Shown here piece by piece: positions 15,900-24,468 of a stretch of 64,000 nt of DNA. The stretch is from Dethiobacter alkaliphilus AHT 1. Lineage in GTDB: Bacteria > Bacillota > Dethiobacteria > Dethiobacterales > Dethiobacteraceae. The translations under genes were made by a program, and so were the position numbers. Under the pieces are notes generated by a model, which saw nothing but the letters and a program-made list of their open reading frames with translations, was not told the DNA's origin and made no database searches. The DNA is taken from assembly GCF_000174415.1 (NCBI RefSeq), contig NZ_ACJM01000014.1, forward strand, positions 1-64,000. Reading direction: 5' to 3'. The stretch's first letter is position 1. Every line of letters begins with the position of its first letter.

Positions 15900-18074
15900 A
15901 TGCCGGAGCACAGCTCGGTCATTGAGCCGTATGTCAGGGTGAGAAAGACCCGGGAAAAAAAATATGCCAAAGCACTGAAGATGCGCAGGCTGAATTTCCC
16001 CGCTGGACTTATCAGTTGGGAAACGGCCGGTGCGTGCGCTGCATTGGCTCTCTTAACAAACCTTCGTCTGATGGGGGAGTTGGCGCCTTTTGGCCTGGCA
16101 TTCTGGGCTGTGGCGGCGCGGGGAGAGCGGTACCGCCTGCTACTCTATGGGCTAATCGCATTAACAACGGCATTTATTTCAGGCGGGATCCATTTTGCGG
16201 CGGGCATGTTTTTGGCCATGCTGGTATTTGGTTTTCTCAGGTACAAGCTGTCCAGGCCGCGTTTGCCGCTGATAGTTATTGTGGGACTGGCATTGCCTGC
16301 GGGTATGCTACCGGTGGCCTGGCTTAGTCAATTCCATACCTATGATGTATTGCTTTTGGTGCTGGAAGCGATTCTGGCCATGCTTTCTACGGCAGTTTTT
16401 ATGCAGGTATACAGGCACCCACCGGCTAAACTGGCGCCGGACAAGCATATTGAGGGCATTACGTCCTGGATTGTTTTTTTAGGGCTGCTGTTATTGGCCC
16501 TGATGCAGGGAGGCGGGATTTTAACGCAGGTAAGCCATGGTTTGGCACGGCTGATTGTGATGGCGGCAGCTCTGGCCTTTGGGCCGGGGATGGCTGCTGC
16601 CGCCGGTGCGCTGCTGGGCTTTTTCCTGGGCATTCAGGGAGTAGGTTTTATCTGGGCCGGTGTGCTGGCCTTTGCCGGCTTTCTGGCCGGATTGTTCAGA
16701 CCCTACGGTAAAGTGTTTACTGCCGTTGGCTTTCTGCTGGCAACCACGTCGCTGTCCCTTTATATAAGCGGATGGGAATCGGTTCCCATGGAAGCGGCGG
16801 TCACCTCGGCGGCAATAGTGTTTTTCCTCCTGGGGCCTGTCTTTCCTGAGAGGTTGCAGGCCCTGGCTCCTTTTGTCGGTCAGGGGGCGGAGGATGAAGC
16901 AGAAAAAGTACGGGAGCTAACAGCGGTACGCATTAAAGATTATGCTCTTGTTTTCCGGGAACTGGCAGCTGCGTTTCAGCAGGTGGCGGCTCTGGAAAAA
17001 AGAGAAAAGGAGCCGCCCATGGCATCCACGGTGGAGGCGGTGGTGGAGCGGGTCTGCAAGTTCTGCCCGTCACGCCGGCGCTGTTGGGAAAAGGATGCTC
17101 AGCGGACGTATAACGCCATGCTCCGTGTTTTGGCCGACTTAAACAGCGGACAAAATATCCGGGAGATAAAGGGTCCTGATTTCTTTGTGAAAATATGCCG
17201 TAAAAAGGATGACTTTTTACGGGCGGTGCATCTGGTTCATGAGCTGGAATCTTATCAGCAGAACTGTAACATGAGGCTGGAAGAGGGCCGTGAACTGATG
17301 ACAATACAATTAGCGGGGTTATCACAAATTATGTTAGAATTATCTAAAGAAGTTAGACAGGGCGTTGGGGAAATGCATCAGCGCAGCAGACATCAGTTTT
17401 TCCATGTGGAGATTGGCGTGGCGCAGGCAGCCAAAGGGGACGCCGATGTTTGTGGTGACTATTACAGCTATCTTGAACTGCGGGACGGAAAACAGGCTTT
17501 CATTTTAAGCGATGGCATGGGTAACGGCAGCAAGGCTCATCAGGAAAGCCGTTCGGCGGTTCAACTGGTGGAACAGTTATTATTGGCCGGCTTTCGCAAT
17601 GAAGCAGTGGTGCGGACCGTAAATACCATTTTACAGTTGCGTTCCAGCGAAGAAAACTTTGCCACGTTGGATGTGCTTTTGGTGGATACCGAACATGGCG
17701 AGGCTGAATTTTTGAAAATAGGCGCCGCACCCAGTTATCTGCGCCACAGCGGCAGGGTGCGGGAGATTAAAAGCCCCTCGGTACCTTTGGGGATTTTAAA
17801 TGATGTGGAACTAAAACCGGTAAAAATTACTTTGGATGATGACGCGCTGATTGTTATGGCCACAGACGGCATTTTTGAGGTGCTGCCCAGCCAGCCGGAT
17901 TGGCTGAAAAAATCTTTGGCGAGCCACGACTTGCATCACCCGCAGGTTTTGGCCGATGAAGTTATTCACCAGTCCCGGCTTCTCTCAGGCCGTCCTGAAC
18001 TGCGTGACGATGTAACCGTTCTTGTCTGTCGCGCCAAGCGTCTGAAACATAAAATACGGGACCTGGTGTCCTGA
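15900..18074 (+). CDS. spoIIE: Stage II sporulation protein E, membrane PP2C phosphatase
   Basis: This 724-aa protein dephosphorylates SpoIIAA and thereby switches on sigma F in the forespore. Residues 35-310 contain about ten membrane helices. The middle part (315-500) includes a Cys-rich segment CKFCPSRRRCWEKD, also seen in other clostridial SpoIIE. The phosphatase domain is at 500-715, with GDYYSY, ILSDGMGNG, ATDGIFE and RDDVTVLVC providing the metal-binding aspartates. It is about 100 aa shorter than Bacillus SpoIIE. ATG with AAAGGGGGG upstream. The promoter has Spo0A boxes. Confidence 0.96.
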   Translation: MPEHSSVIEPYVRVRKTREKKYAKALKMRRLNFPAGLISWETAGACAALALLTNLRLMGELAPFGLAFWAVAARGERYRLLLYGLIALTTAFISGGIHFAAGMFLAMLVFGFLRYKLSRPRLPLIVIVGLALPAGMLPVAWLSQFHTYDVLLLVLEAILAMLSTAVFMQVYRHPPAKLAPDKHIEGITSWIVFLGLLLLALMQGGGILTQVSHGLARLIVMAAALAFGPGMAAAAGALLGFFLGIQGVGFIWAGVLAFAGFLAGLFRPYGKVFTAVGFLLATTSLSLYISGWESVPMEAAVTSAAIVFFLLGPVFPERLQALAPFVGQGAEDEAEKVRELTAVRIKDYALVFRELAAAFQQVAALEKREKEPPMASTVEAVVERVCKFCPSRRRCWEKDAQRTYNAMLRVLADLNSGQNIREIKGPDFFVKICRKKDDFLRAVHLVHELESYQQNCNMRLEEGRELMTIQLAGLSQIMLELSKEVRQGVGEMHQRSRHQFFHVEIGVAQAAKGDADVCGDYYSYLELRDGKQAFILSDGMGNGSKAHQESRSAVQLVEQLLLAGFRNEAVVRTVNTILQLRSSEENFATLDVLLVDTEHGEAEFLKIGAAPSYLRHSGRVREIKSPSVPLGILNDVELKPVKITLDDDALIVMATDGIFEVLPSQPDWLKKSLASHDLHHPQVLADEVIHQSRLLSGRPELRDDVTVLVCRAKRLKHKIRDLVS

Positions 18075-18079
18075 TGAAG

Positions 18080-18108
18080 GCCCCTCTGCCGAGGGGCTGC
18101 TTTTTTTC
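18080..18108 (+). terminator. Intrinsic terminator after spoIIE
   Basis: GCCCCTC/GAGGGGC stem, TGCC loop, then TGCTTTTTTT. Confidence 0.85.
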
Positions 18109-18209
18109 CTCAAACGCGCTTTTGTTGCTGCAGGAAGGAATTTCCCGGGCTAACGAGAAGAACAATAACGTCGTAGAGTTAAATCGAAATTTTAGGGGAG
18201 GGGCACGGC

Positions 18210-19634
18210 TTGCGGGAAAGGGTTCTGCGGACAATCCAAAAGAATCAGCTGTTTTTACCGGGGCAGAAGGTGGTGGTGGCCGTCTCCGGCGGACCGGACT
18301 CCCTGATGCTTTTGCACGTTCTTTGGGAGTTGTCTGCAAAGCTTGGCATTACTTTGCATGTTGCCCACATACACCACGGCCTGCGCGCCGAGTCCGACCA
18401 AGAAGCTGTGGCGGTAAAAAAGATGGCCCTTGGTTTAGGATTGCCCGTATCAGTTAGCAGGGTGAATGTGGGAAATCGGCGGCAAAAAACCGGCACTTCG
18501 CTACAGGCTACAGCACGGCAGGTCCGCTACGGCGCTCTGGAACGGATTGCGCACAGGGTGGGCGCCGCCTGTATTGCCACCGCCCATCACCGGGATGATC
18601 TGGTGGAGACGCTATTGCTACGCCTTTTGAGCGGTAGCGGCCTGGACGGATTAAAAGGATTTCCCATGCAGCGCGTTTTGCCCTCAGGCCTGTCTGTGGT
18701 TCGTCCCCTCTATGATGTCACCCGGAAGGAAATAGAAGCCTATTGTAGAACCTATAAGCTAAAACCGCTCCACGATCCCACAAATAGGAAGGCTGATTAT
18801 TTGCGAAACCGGGTGCGCCTGCGCCTGTTGCCGTTTTTGGAAAGGGAGTTCGGCAGTCACGTGCGTCAATCCCTGGCCCGGGTGGCGGCTTTGTTGGGGC
18901 AGGACAGTACATTGCTGACAGAGGTAACCTCGGATGCTTTTGCCCGGGTATGTGAGACGGCCGGAAGAAACAGCGTTGTGCTGAACATAAATAAACTTCA
19001 TGCTCTGCCGCCGGCATTGCAGGCCAGGGTTGTGCGCAGTGCTTTGTGGCAAAGCGGCGTCAAGCGCCCCGGACGCCTGCATGTGGAACAGGTGGTGGCC
19101 CTGACGAAAAAAGAGTCGCCTTCAGCTCAATTAACTCTGCCCGATGAAGTCCGGGCCTGGCGGCAATACCACCGGCTCTGTATCGGGCGCCCGGAGGCTG
19201 AGCCACAAATAGAAGGCATTGAAGTGGTGGTGCCGGGACAGACTTGTCTTAAAAGCGTAGGGCAGAAAATCGAGGCAGAAATCCGGCCGGTGCAGGAAGT
19301 GAGCCTGCCGTCCTCAGACAGAAACCAAGCGTGCCTGGACCTGGACCGGCTGAAAATGCCGCTGGTTGTGCGACGGCGCAAGCCGGGAGACCGCATGCAC
19401 CCGTTGGGTGCACCGGGAAAAAGAAAAGTAAAGAAGGTATTGGCCGACAGAAAAGTTCCACGCCGGCAACGTGAAGAAGTGCCCCTGGTATTAAGCGGGG
19501 AAGAAATTGCCTGGCTGGGAGGCGTGGAGATAGCGGAACCTTTTCGTATAACAAAGGATACCAAAAGGGTGCTGCTATTAAGGCTTGATTCTATAAGAGA
19601 AAAGGATGATGCAGAATGTCAGAGAAATACGTAG
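18210..19634 (+). CDS. tilS: tRNA(Ile)-lysidine synthase TilS
   Basis: This 474-aa enzyme converts C34 of the tRNA-Ile CAU anticodon to lysidine. The PP-loop SGGPDS is at residues 26-31, followed by [22 protein letters not shown] and GLDGLKGFP. The C-terminal domains include [13 protein letters not shown] and [11 protein letters not shown]. The start is TTG, with AGGGGAGGGG upstream. hpt overlaps its 3' end by 19 bp, as in most Firmicutes. Confidence 0.95.
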   Translation: MRERVLRTIQKNQLFLPGQKVVVAVSGGPDSLMLLHVLWELSAKLGITLHVAHIHHGLRAESDQEAVAVKKMALGLGLPVSVSRVNVGNRRQKTGTSLQATARQVRYGALERIAHRVGAACIATAHHRDDLVETLLLRLLSGSGLDGLKGFPMQRVLPSGLSVVRPLYDVTRKEIEAYCRTYKLKPLHDPTNRKADYLRNRVRLRLLPFLEREFGSHVRQSLARVAALLGQDSTLLTEVTSDAFARVCETAGRNSVVLNINKLHALPPALQARVVRSALWQSGVKRPGRLHVEQVVALTKKESPSAQLTLPDEVRAWRQYHRLCIGRPEAEPQIEGIEVVVPGQTCLKSVGQKIEAEIRPVQEVSLPSSDRNQACLDLDRLKMPLVVRRRKPGDRMHPLGAPGKRKVKKVLADRKVPRRQREEVPLVLSGEEIAWLGGVEIAEPFRITKDTKRVLLLRLDSIREKDDAECQRNT

Positions 19635-20146
19635 AAAAAGTGTTGCTGGACCAAGCCGCAATCAAGGAGAAGGTAGCTGAGTTGGGCCGGCAAATCAGCG
19701 AAGATTATCAGGATAAAGAGCTGCTTATGATTTGCGTGTTAAAGGGAGCGGTGATTTTTCTGGCCGATTTAATGCGGGAGATTTCTATCCCTGTTTCCAT
19801 TGATTTTATGGCGGTTTCTTCGTATGGTGCCTCAACCGAATCCTCGGGAGTGGTGCGAATTCTTAAAGACTTGGATTGCAGTATCGAAAACAGGCACTGC
19901 CTGATTGTGGAAGATATTATAGACAGCGGGCTTACCTTAAAATACCTGGAAGAAAACCTGATGTCCCGCCAACCGGCATCTTTGAAAATTGTTACACTGC
20001 TTGATAAGCCGGAGAGACGCCGTGTGGATATTAAACCTGATTACTGCGGCTTTCGGATTCCCGATGAGTTCGTGGTGGGCTACGGACTTGATTTCGATGA
20101 AAACTACCGCCATTTACCGGAAATCTGTGTGTTGGCTGATAAATAA
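19616..20146 (+). CDS. hpt: Hypoxanthine phosphoribosyltransferase
   Basis: This 176-aa purine-salvage enzyme has the PRPP motif [13 protein letters not shown] (about 99-111), [13 protein letters not shown] and the C-terminal [14 protein letters not shown] loop that recognises the purine. It is translationally coupled to tilS. In most Firmicutes ftsH comes next; here ftsH is 12.4 kb further on. Confidence 0.96.
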   Translation: MSEKYVEKVLLDQAAIKEKVAELGRQISEDYQDKELLMICVLKGAVIFLADLMREISIPVSIDFMAVSSYGASTESSGVVRILKDLDCSIENRHCLIVEDIIDSGLTLKYLEENLMSRQPASLKIVTLLDKPERRRVDIKPDYCGFRIPDEFVVGYGLDFDENYRHLPEICVLADK

Positions 20147-20165
20147 GAGAGCAGCAAAGAGGAAA

Positions 20166-20198
20166 TACCGGAAATTATAACGCTTTCGCATATACAGC
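20166..20198 (+). repeat. Two-hairpin intergenic element, truncated copy 4
   Basis: Only the 5' part, TACCGGAAATTATAACGCTTTCGCA, split by its own sequence drift, is present; the rest has diverged. A CCGGTA at 20222-20227 could still pair with the initial TACCGG. Confidence 0.55.
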
Positions 20199-20265
20199 GC
20201 CTTTTTGTTGGAACATTCCGGCCGGTACAATTGGCAAGAAGTGAATATAAATAGCAGGGGGTGAT

Positions 20266-21105
20266 ATGTTGTTTAAGAAGATATTGTTGGCCACAGATTT
20301 TTCCCAGTGCGCGGAGCAGCTTTGGAATTGTGCCGGTGAACTTCGGGAGTTGGGAGCAAAAGAGTTGGTGGCCGTTCATGTGGCACCGTTGACCGGCGGC
20401 CGGTTAAGCGACCATGCCAAGGAAAAACTGGACCAACATCTGGCAGAGCTAAAAGATTTGGGATTCGAGGTCCGTTCGCTGGTGCGCACCGGCCCGGCAG
20501 CGCAGGAAATCAGGGATGTGGCGGAGGAAGAAGATGTTGACTTGGTTTTATTGGGTGCCAAAGGGGAAAACCGCATCCGGGAATTTTTCCTGGGCAGCAC
20601 TGCCCGTGACCTGATACGCATTTGTGACAAACCGGTGCTGGTGGAGAAGTTTAAAATGCTGGAAGATGAACAGGAGTGTGCCGCGGTCTGCACCAGGAAA
20701 TTCCGGCGGGTTCTGTTGCCACTGGATTTCTCCGAAGATTCGCTGCGCATTTACGAGTTGGTGCGGGATAAGCTTGCTCCCTGGGTTGATGAAGCGGTGC
20801 TGGCCCATATTGTGGATCAGGGCAGCAGTAAAAAAGTGGTGGAGAAAATGAAGAATGAAGCCCAGGACCGGCTGGCGGCACTGCGCCTGAATCTGGCTGA
20901 TGCGGGCGTAGAGACGGAGATTCGTATTCGGACCGGTATTCCGTCCAAATATCTGGCACAAATTGCCGAAGAGGACGCAGTTACTCTGGTGATGATGCCC
21001 ACCAGGGGAGCGGGAAATGTAACGGAACTGCTCTTGGGCAGTACCGCCGAAAACGTGGCGCGGCACAGTTCGCGTCCGGTGATGTTGTTTCCCGTAAAGA
21101 AGTAA
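20266..21105 (+). CDS. Tandem universal stress protein (two UspA domains)
   Basis: This 279-aa protein has two Usp folds. Domain 1 (1-130) starts KKILLATDFS and has the ATP-binding pattern GAKG-x9-GST. Domain 2 (145-279) starts RRVLLPLDFS and ends with PTRG-x9-GST, where the first Gly of the motif is Pro. ATP binding is therefore likely in domain 1 and less sure in domain 2. Its role (stress or energy signalling) cannot be inferred further. ATG with GGGGGTGAT upstream. It begins the block inserted between hpt and ftsH. Confidence 0.9.
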   Translation: MLFKKILLATDFSQCAEQLWNCAGELRELGAKELVAVHVAPLTGGRLSDHAKEKLDQHLAELKDLGFEVRSLVRTGPAAQEIRDVAEEEDVDLVLLGAKGENRIREFFLGSTARDLIRICDKPVLVEKFKMLEDEQECAAVCTRKFRRVLLPLDFSEDSLRIYELVRDKLAPWVDEAVLAHIVDQGSSKKVVEKMKNEAQDRLAALRLNLADAGVETEIRIRTGIPSKYLAQIAEEDAVTLVMMPTRGAGNVTELLLGSTAENVARHSSRPVMLFPVKK

Positions 21106-21188
21106 TGTCCCTTGCCGTGTTGTCATGAATTGCGCGCTGGATATAATTAACGGGAACTATTTTGCCGGAAGTGGGGAGGGACTATATT

Positions 21189-21449
21189 TTGGAAGTTAAA
21201 ATTCTTGGGGCCGGGTGTTACAACTGCCAGGCGCTGGAGTCCAATGTGATTAACGCCCTGGCAGAGCTGGATCTGGCCGCCGAGGTGGTTAGGATAACGG
21301 AGGCGGGAGAAATAGCCGCCTGCAGCGTTGACGGTGTGCCGGCGCTGATTGTTAACGGCTCTGTAAAGGTCTGTGGCCGTGTGCCGCAGAAGGAAGAAAT
21401 TAAGGAATGGCTAAGGCAAGAGGACAGGCAAGGCGGTAAAGGAAGTTGA
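21189..21449 (+). CDS. Mini-thioredoxin (small CxxC redox protein)
   Basis: This 86-aa protein of the small archaeal/clostridial thioredoxin group has VKILGAGCYNCQALE, with CYNC as the redox site, a cis-Pro in GVPALIVNG, and the one-domain thioredoxin length. The start is TTG at 21189 with GGGGAGGG eight bases upstream; a more upstream TTG (21162) lacks a ribosome site. mobA starts two bases after the stop, so the two are co-transcribed. The partner reductase is not known. Confidence 0.8.
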   Translation: MEVKILGAGCYNCQALESNVINALAELDLAAEVVRITEAGEIAACSVDGVPALIVNGSVKVCGRVPQKEEIKEWLRQEDRQGGKGS

Positions 21450-21451
21450 AG

Positions 21452-22084
21452 ATGAACCCGGCTAAGATGTCGGCGGTGATTCTGGCGGGTGGAAAAAGCT
21501 CCCGCATGGGGCGGGATAAGCTGTTTTTGCCGCTGGGCGGTAAGCCGTTAATTAGTCATGTGCTGGACACATTGCAGGGCCTTTTTGCCGAGTGTATCCT
21601 GGTAACCGACAGGCCCCAGAGTTTCAGTGGCTTTGCCGTTCGTGTCACCGAGGATTTAATCCGCAGGCCGGAAAAAAATTCCCTGGCCGGCATTCATGCC
21701 GGGCTCAGCATGGCCTGCCATGACTATGTGCTGGCAGTTGCCGGGGATATGCCTTTTATAAGCAGGGACGTGCTGCTGTATCTTTGTTCCCGGGGCAGTG
21801 ACGAGGACGTGGTGATTTTCCGGGACGGGCCGCATTTCCAGCCGCTATGTGCCATCTACCACAAAAACTGCCTTCCGCATATTGAAGATATGTTAAACAA
21901 AGGACATTATAAAGTAGCTGACTTTTTCCCCTCTGTGCGGGTCCGGGAGGTGGATGTAAGCAGTCTGCAGTCCCTTGACCCCGGGCGCATTTCCTTTTTC
22001 AATGTAAATGCGCCGGAAGATTACGAGAAAGCCCGGGCCCTTATTGCCGGCAATGATAATTTAGATGAGGGGGGTAAACGGTGA
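21452..22084 (+). CDS. mobA: Molybdenum cofactor guanylyltransferase MobA
   Basis: This 210-aa nucleotidyltransferase has SAVILAGGKSSRMGRDK (residues 7-23) as the GTP-binding loop, and VAGDMPFIS with the metal-binding Asp. MobA joins GMP to Mo/W-pterin to form the bis-MGD cofactor. AOR enzymes use a bis-pterin cofactor without nucleotide, so this protein may serve another molybdo/tungsto-enzyme such as formate dehydrogenase, or other steps. It overlaps mobB by 4 bp. Confidence 0.9.
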   Translation: MNPAKMSAVILAGGKSSRMGRDKLFLPLGGKPLISHVLDTLQGLFAECILVTDRPQSFSGFAVRVTEDLIRRPEKNSLAGIHAGLSMACHDYVLAVAGDMPFISRDVLLYLCSRGSDEDVVIFRDGPHFQPLCAIYHKNCLPHIEDMLNKGHYKVADFFPSVRVREVDVSSLQSLDPGRISFFNVNAPEDYEKARALIAGNDNLDEGGKR

Positions 22085-22575
22085 GTATACCGGTTGTTTC
22101 AGTCGTGGGAAAATCCAACAGCGGCAAAACCAGGTTTATTTGCGGCCTGCTGCCGGAGTTAAAGCGGCGTGGCTACAAAGTGGCTACCATCAAACATGAT
22201 GTTCACGGCTTTGATATCGACAAACCCGGTAAGGATACGTGGAAACACTCCCAGGCCGGAGCGGATACGGTGGTTATTTCCTCCCCTCAGAAAGTGGCCA
22301 TGATTGAGAAAGTGGTACAAGAGCTTACCATGGACGAAGTAATTGACAAAATCCGTGGTGTGGATATCATAATTTCCGAAGGGTACAAGGGTAACCCCAA
22401 GCCAAAAATAGAAATTTTCCGCTCTTCGGTGCACAAAGAGCCGCTGTGCTCGGAAACCGACAATCTGTTGGCCATTGTCAGCGATGTGAGCCCCGATTTG
22501 GGTGTGCCGGTTTTTGCCACCGACGATTATATCGCAGTGGTGAATTTAATTGAAAAAAAGTTTTTACAACGTTAA
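22081..22575 (+). CDS. mobB: Molybdopterin-guanine dinucleotide biosynthesis protein MobB
   Basis: This 164-aa P-loop GTPase has VVGKSNSGKTRF (Walker A, residues 7-18), TIKHDVHGFDID and DIIISEGYKGNPKPKIE. MobB is an accessory protein of MobA. The GTG start overlaps the mobA stop, with GAGGGGGG upstream. A terminator follows. Confidence 0.92.
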   Translation: MSIPVVSVVGKSNSGKTRFICGLLPELKRRGYKVATIKHDVHGFDIDKPGKDTWKHSQAGADTVVISSPQKVAMIEKVVQELTMDEVIDKIRGVDIIISEGYKGNPKPKIEIFRSSVHKEPLCSETDNLLAIVSDVSPDLGVPVFATDDYIAVVNLIEKKFLQR

Positions 22576-22619
22576 CCGACCGCAGCTGCAAGAGCGGTGG
22601 AGACAGCAAATTTTGGAAG

Positions 22620-22650
22620 CAGCCCTGCCAGACAGGGCTGTTTTTCCTTT
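22620..22650 (+). terminator. Intrinsic terminator after mobB
   Basis: CAGCCCTG/CAGGGCTG stem, CCAGA loop, T5CC and further T residues. Confidence 0.9.
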
Positions 22651-22655
22651 TTTTT

Positions 22656-22753
22656 ATACCGGTAAGAAATTATAACTCTCAGTCTGCGAAGCTGCTTAGG
22701 AAACCGGTATCAAAAGCACGCGTTAATGGAACTGAATATGAAGTGCTTTTTTA
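22656..22753 (+). repeat. Two-hairpin intergenic element, copy 5
   Basis: Outer stem ATACCGGT (22656-22663) pairs with ACCGGTAT (22703-22710), perfect 8 bp. The inner hairpin is degenerate (TCTCAG..CTGCGAAGC). The second stem AAAAGCAC (22712-22719)/GTGCTTTT (22743-22750) is perfect, with GGAACTGAATA in the loop. It occupies part of the 22576-23133 gene-free interval, the rest of which holds the mobB terminator, a possible activator site, the sigma-54 promoter and a 150-nt leader. Confidence 0.8.
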
Positions 22754-22786
22754 TGGATATTGATTTTGGATACAGGGAAAATTAAA

Positions 22787-22834
22787 GTGTGCCGAATTGG
22801 GACTAAAGTGTTCCATAGTGTACCAAAACGGGTC
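22787..22834 (+). promoter_or_regulatory. Possible upstream activator site of the alcohol dehydrogenase promoter
   Basis: Three GTGT-x-CC units (22787, 22808, 22818) occur within 50 bp; the first and third are each followed by a GGG seven bases on. They lie about 130-180 bp before the -24 element, the usual place for a sigma-54 activator. The assignment is inference. Confidence 0.35.
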
Positions 22835-22963
22835 AGAATGTCTGGCGCCATCGCCACGCCGGGACAGAATTCTGTTCTAAAAGCGGTTAAATATTGATTT
22901 CCAGAGTATGCTAAGAGCAATAAAAATCCCATTTAGTAGTTAATGTTTTCACTATTTGGAAAA

Positions 22964-22979
22964 TGGCACGGTCCTTGCT
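22964..22979 (+). promoter_or_regulatory. Sigma-54 (-24/-12) promoter of the alcohol dehydrogenase gene
   Basis: TGGCACG-x4-TTGCT matches the RpoN consensus exactly: GG at 22965-22966 and GC at 22977-22978 are 10 bp apart. It leaves a leader of about 145 nt before the ATG. Confidence 0.85.
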
Positions 22980-23133
22980 TCATAGTATTGATACCAACGC
23001 CAACAAGAACAAATGGCATTGCTTTTACGCTAATGAAAGCAGAGCTGCCAGCAATGAGGAGGGATTAAAAGCATTAGTTTGTAAGTCTGTGGATTCCCAA
23101 ACAATGAACTTAAAAAACAAGGAGGAGTAAATT

Positions 23134-24282
23134 ATGACGTATGCTTTTTTTATGCCGACTGTTAACCTGATGGGTGCCGGTTGTGTTAAAGAGGTTGGAG
23201 AACGTGCTAAAATTCTGGGTGCCAAAAAGGCTCTTATTGTAACCGACAAAGACCTGAACAAGCTGGGTCTGGCCGACCAGATTGCCGGATACGTAAAAGA
23301 TGCCGGTATTGAAACCGTGATTTATGACGGTGCCATCCCCAACCCCACCGATACCAACGTTCATGACGGAGAAAAGGTTTATAAAGATGAAAAGTGTGAC
23401 ATGATTATCTCTCTGGGCGGCGGCAGCTCCCATGACTGCGCCAAAGGTATTGGCCTGGTTGTAGGCAACGGCGGCAACATTCGCGACTTCGCCGGTGTAG
23501 ACAAGTCCACCAAGCCCATGCCCCCCATGATTGCTGTTAACACCACTTCCGGTACAGCTTCTGAAATGACACGTTTCTGCATCATCACCAACACTGATAC
23601 CAAGGTTAAAATGGCTATCGTTGACTGGAGAGTTACTCCTCAGGTATCTATAAACGACCCGGAAATCATGGCTAAAATGCCTCGCGGCCTCACCGCAGCC
23701 ACCGGTATGGACGCTCTGACCCATGCTGTGGAAGCTTATGTGTCCACCATTGCCACACCCATCACCGATGCCTGTGCTCTTAAGGCCATTGAGTTGATTT
23801 CCAAGTATCTGCGCAGTGCCGTTGCTTACGGTGACAACATGGAAGCGCGTGACGCCATGACTTACGCTCAGCTCCTTGGAGGTATGGCCTTTAACAACGC
23901 CAGCCTGGGCTACGTACATGCCATGGCTCACCAGCTGGGCGGCTTCTATGACCTGCCCCACGGTGTCTGCAACGCCATCCTGCTGCCACACGTACAGCGC
24001 TTCAACCTGATTGCCAACCCGCAGCGCTTCGTAGATATTGCGGTAGCTATGGGTGAAAACGTAGACGGCCTGTCGGTTCGCGAAGCCGCTGAAAAAGCTT
24101 TGACTGCAATTCAGCAGCTTTCCTCTGATATTGCCATTCCTGCCGGTTTAACCGATCTTAACGTTCAGGAGAAAGATTTCGAAGTTATGGCCAAGAATGC
24201 CATGCAGGATGCCTGCAGCTTCACAAACCCTGTAACCGCTAAGTTGGAAGACGTAATCGGCATCTTCAAAAACTCCATGTAA
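23134..24282 (+). CDS. Iron-containing (group III) alcohol dehydrogenase
   Basis: This 382-aa NAD(P)-dependent alcohol dehydrogenase has GGGSSHDCAKGIG for nucleotide binding (about 94-106). The metal ligands of the family are present: D193 and H197 in GMDALTHAVEAY, H262 in VHAMAHQ and H276 in DLPHGV. Its likely role is interconversion of aldehydes and primary alcohols. Codon use is strongly biased to C-ending codons, as in the aor and fhs genes here, which suggests high expression. A perfect sigma-54 promoter precedes it, and the aldehyde ferredoxin oxidoreductase next door has one too. The pair could reduce acids to alcohols or oxidise alcohols to acids. Confidence 0.93.
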   Translation: MTYAFFMPTVNLMGAGCVKEVGERAKILGAKKALIVTDKDLNKLGLADQIAGYVKDAGIETVIYDGAIPNPTDTNVHDGEKVYKDEKCDMIISLGGGSSHDCAKGIGLVVGNGGNIRDFAGVDKSTKPMPPMIAVNTTSGTASEMTRFCIITNTDTKVKMAIVDWRVTPQVSINDPEIMAKMPRGLTAATGMDALTHAVEAYVSTIATPITDACALKAIELISKYLRSAVAYGDNMEARDAMTYAQLLGGMAFNNASLGYVHAMAHQLGGFYDLPHGVCNAILLPHVQRFNLIANPQRFVDIAVAMGENVDGLSVREAAEKALTAIQQLSSDIAIPAGLTDLNVQEKDFEVMAKNAMQDACSFTNPVTAKLEDVIGIFKNSM

Positions 24283-24297
24283 GCTAAAGGCTTACCA

Positions 24298-24335
24298 AAT
24301 CCAGATGAGGGCCTTGGCCCTTATCTGGATTTTCT
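24298..24335 (+). terminator. Intrinsic terminator after the alcohol dehydrogenase gene
   Basis: AATCCAGAT and ATCTGGATT form the base, AGGGCC/GGCCCT the top, followed by TTTCTTT. Confidence 0.9.
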
Positions 24336-24399
24336 TTCACTAAAACAGCGTGCCTTTTCCCAAATTCCCTAAAAGTTATTCTTATCACATTGACAGTCA

Positions 24400-24415
24400 T
24401 GGTACGCATCTTGCA
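24400..24415 (+). promoter_or_regulatory. Sigma-54 (-24/-12) promoter of aor
   Basis: TGGTACG-x4-TTGCA matches the RpoN consensus with correct GG-to-GC spacing, 54 bp before the aor ATG. Confidence 0.82.
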
Positions 24416-24468
24416 TAATAATATAGAGAGATTACCATAAACCAATGAGAGACAGGAGGAATTGTTTC

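Noticed and set aside
20205-20231. Promoter TTGTTG/TACAAT before the universal stress protein gene
   Set aside because: The 15-nt spacing is too short and the alternative -35 is poor, so it is not listed as a feature.
23110-23991. Long minus-strand frame opposite the alcohol dehydrogenase gene
   Set aside because: It is an artefact of strongly C-biased codon use on the plus strand; it has no recognisable protein features.
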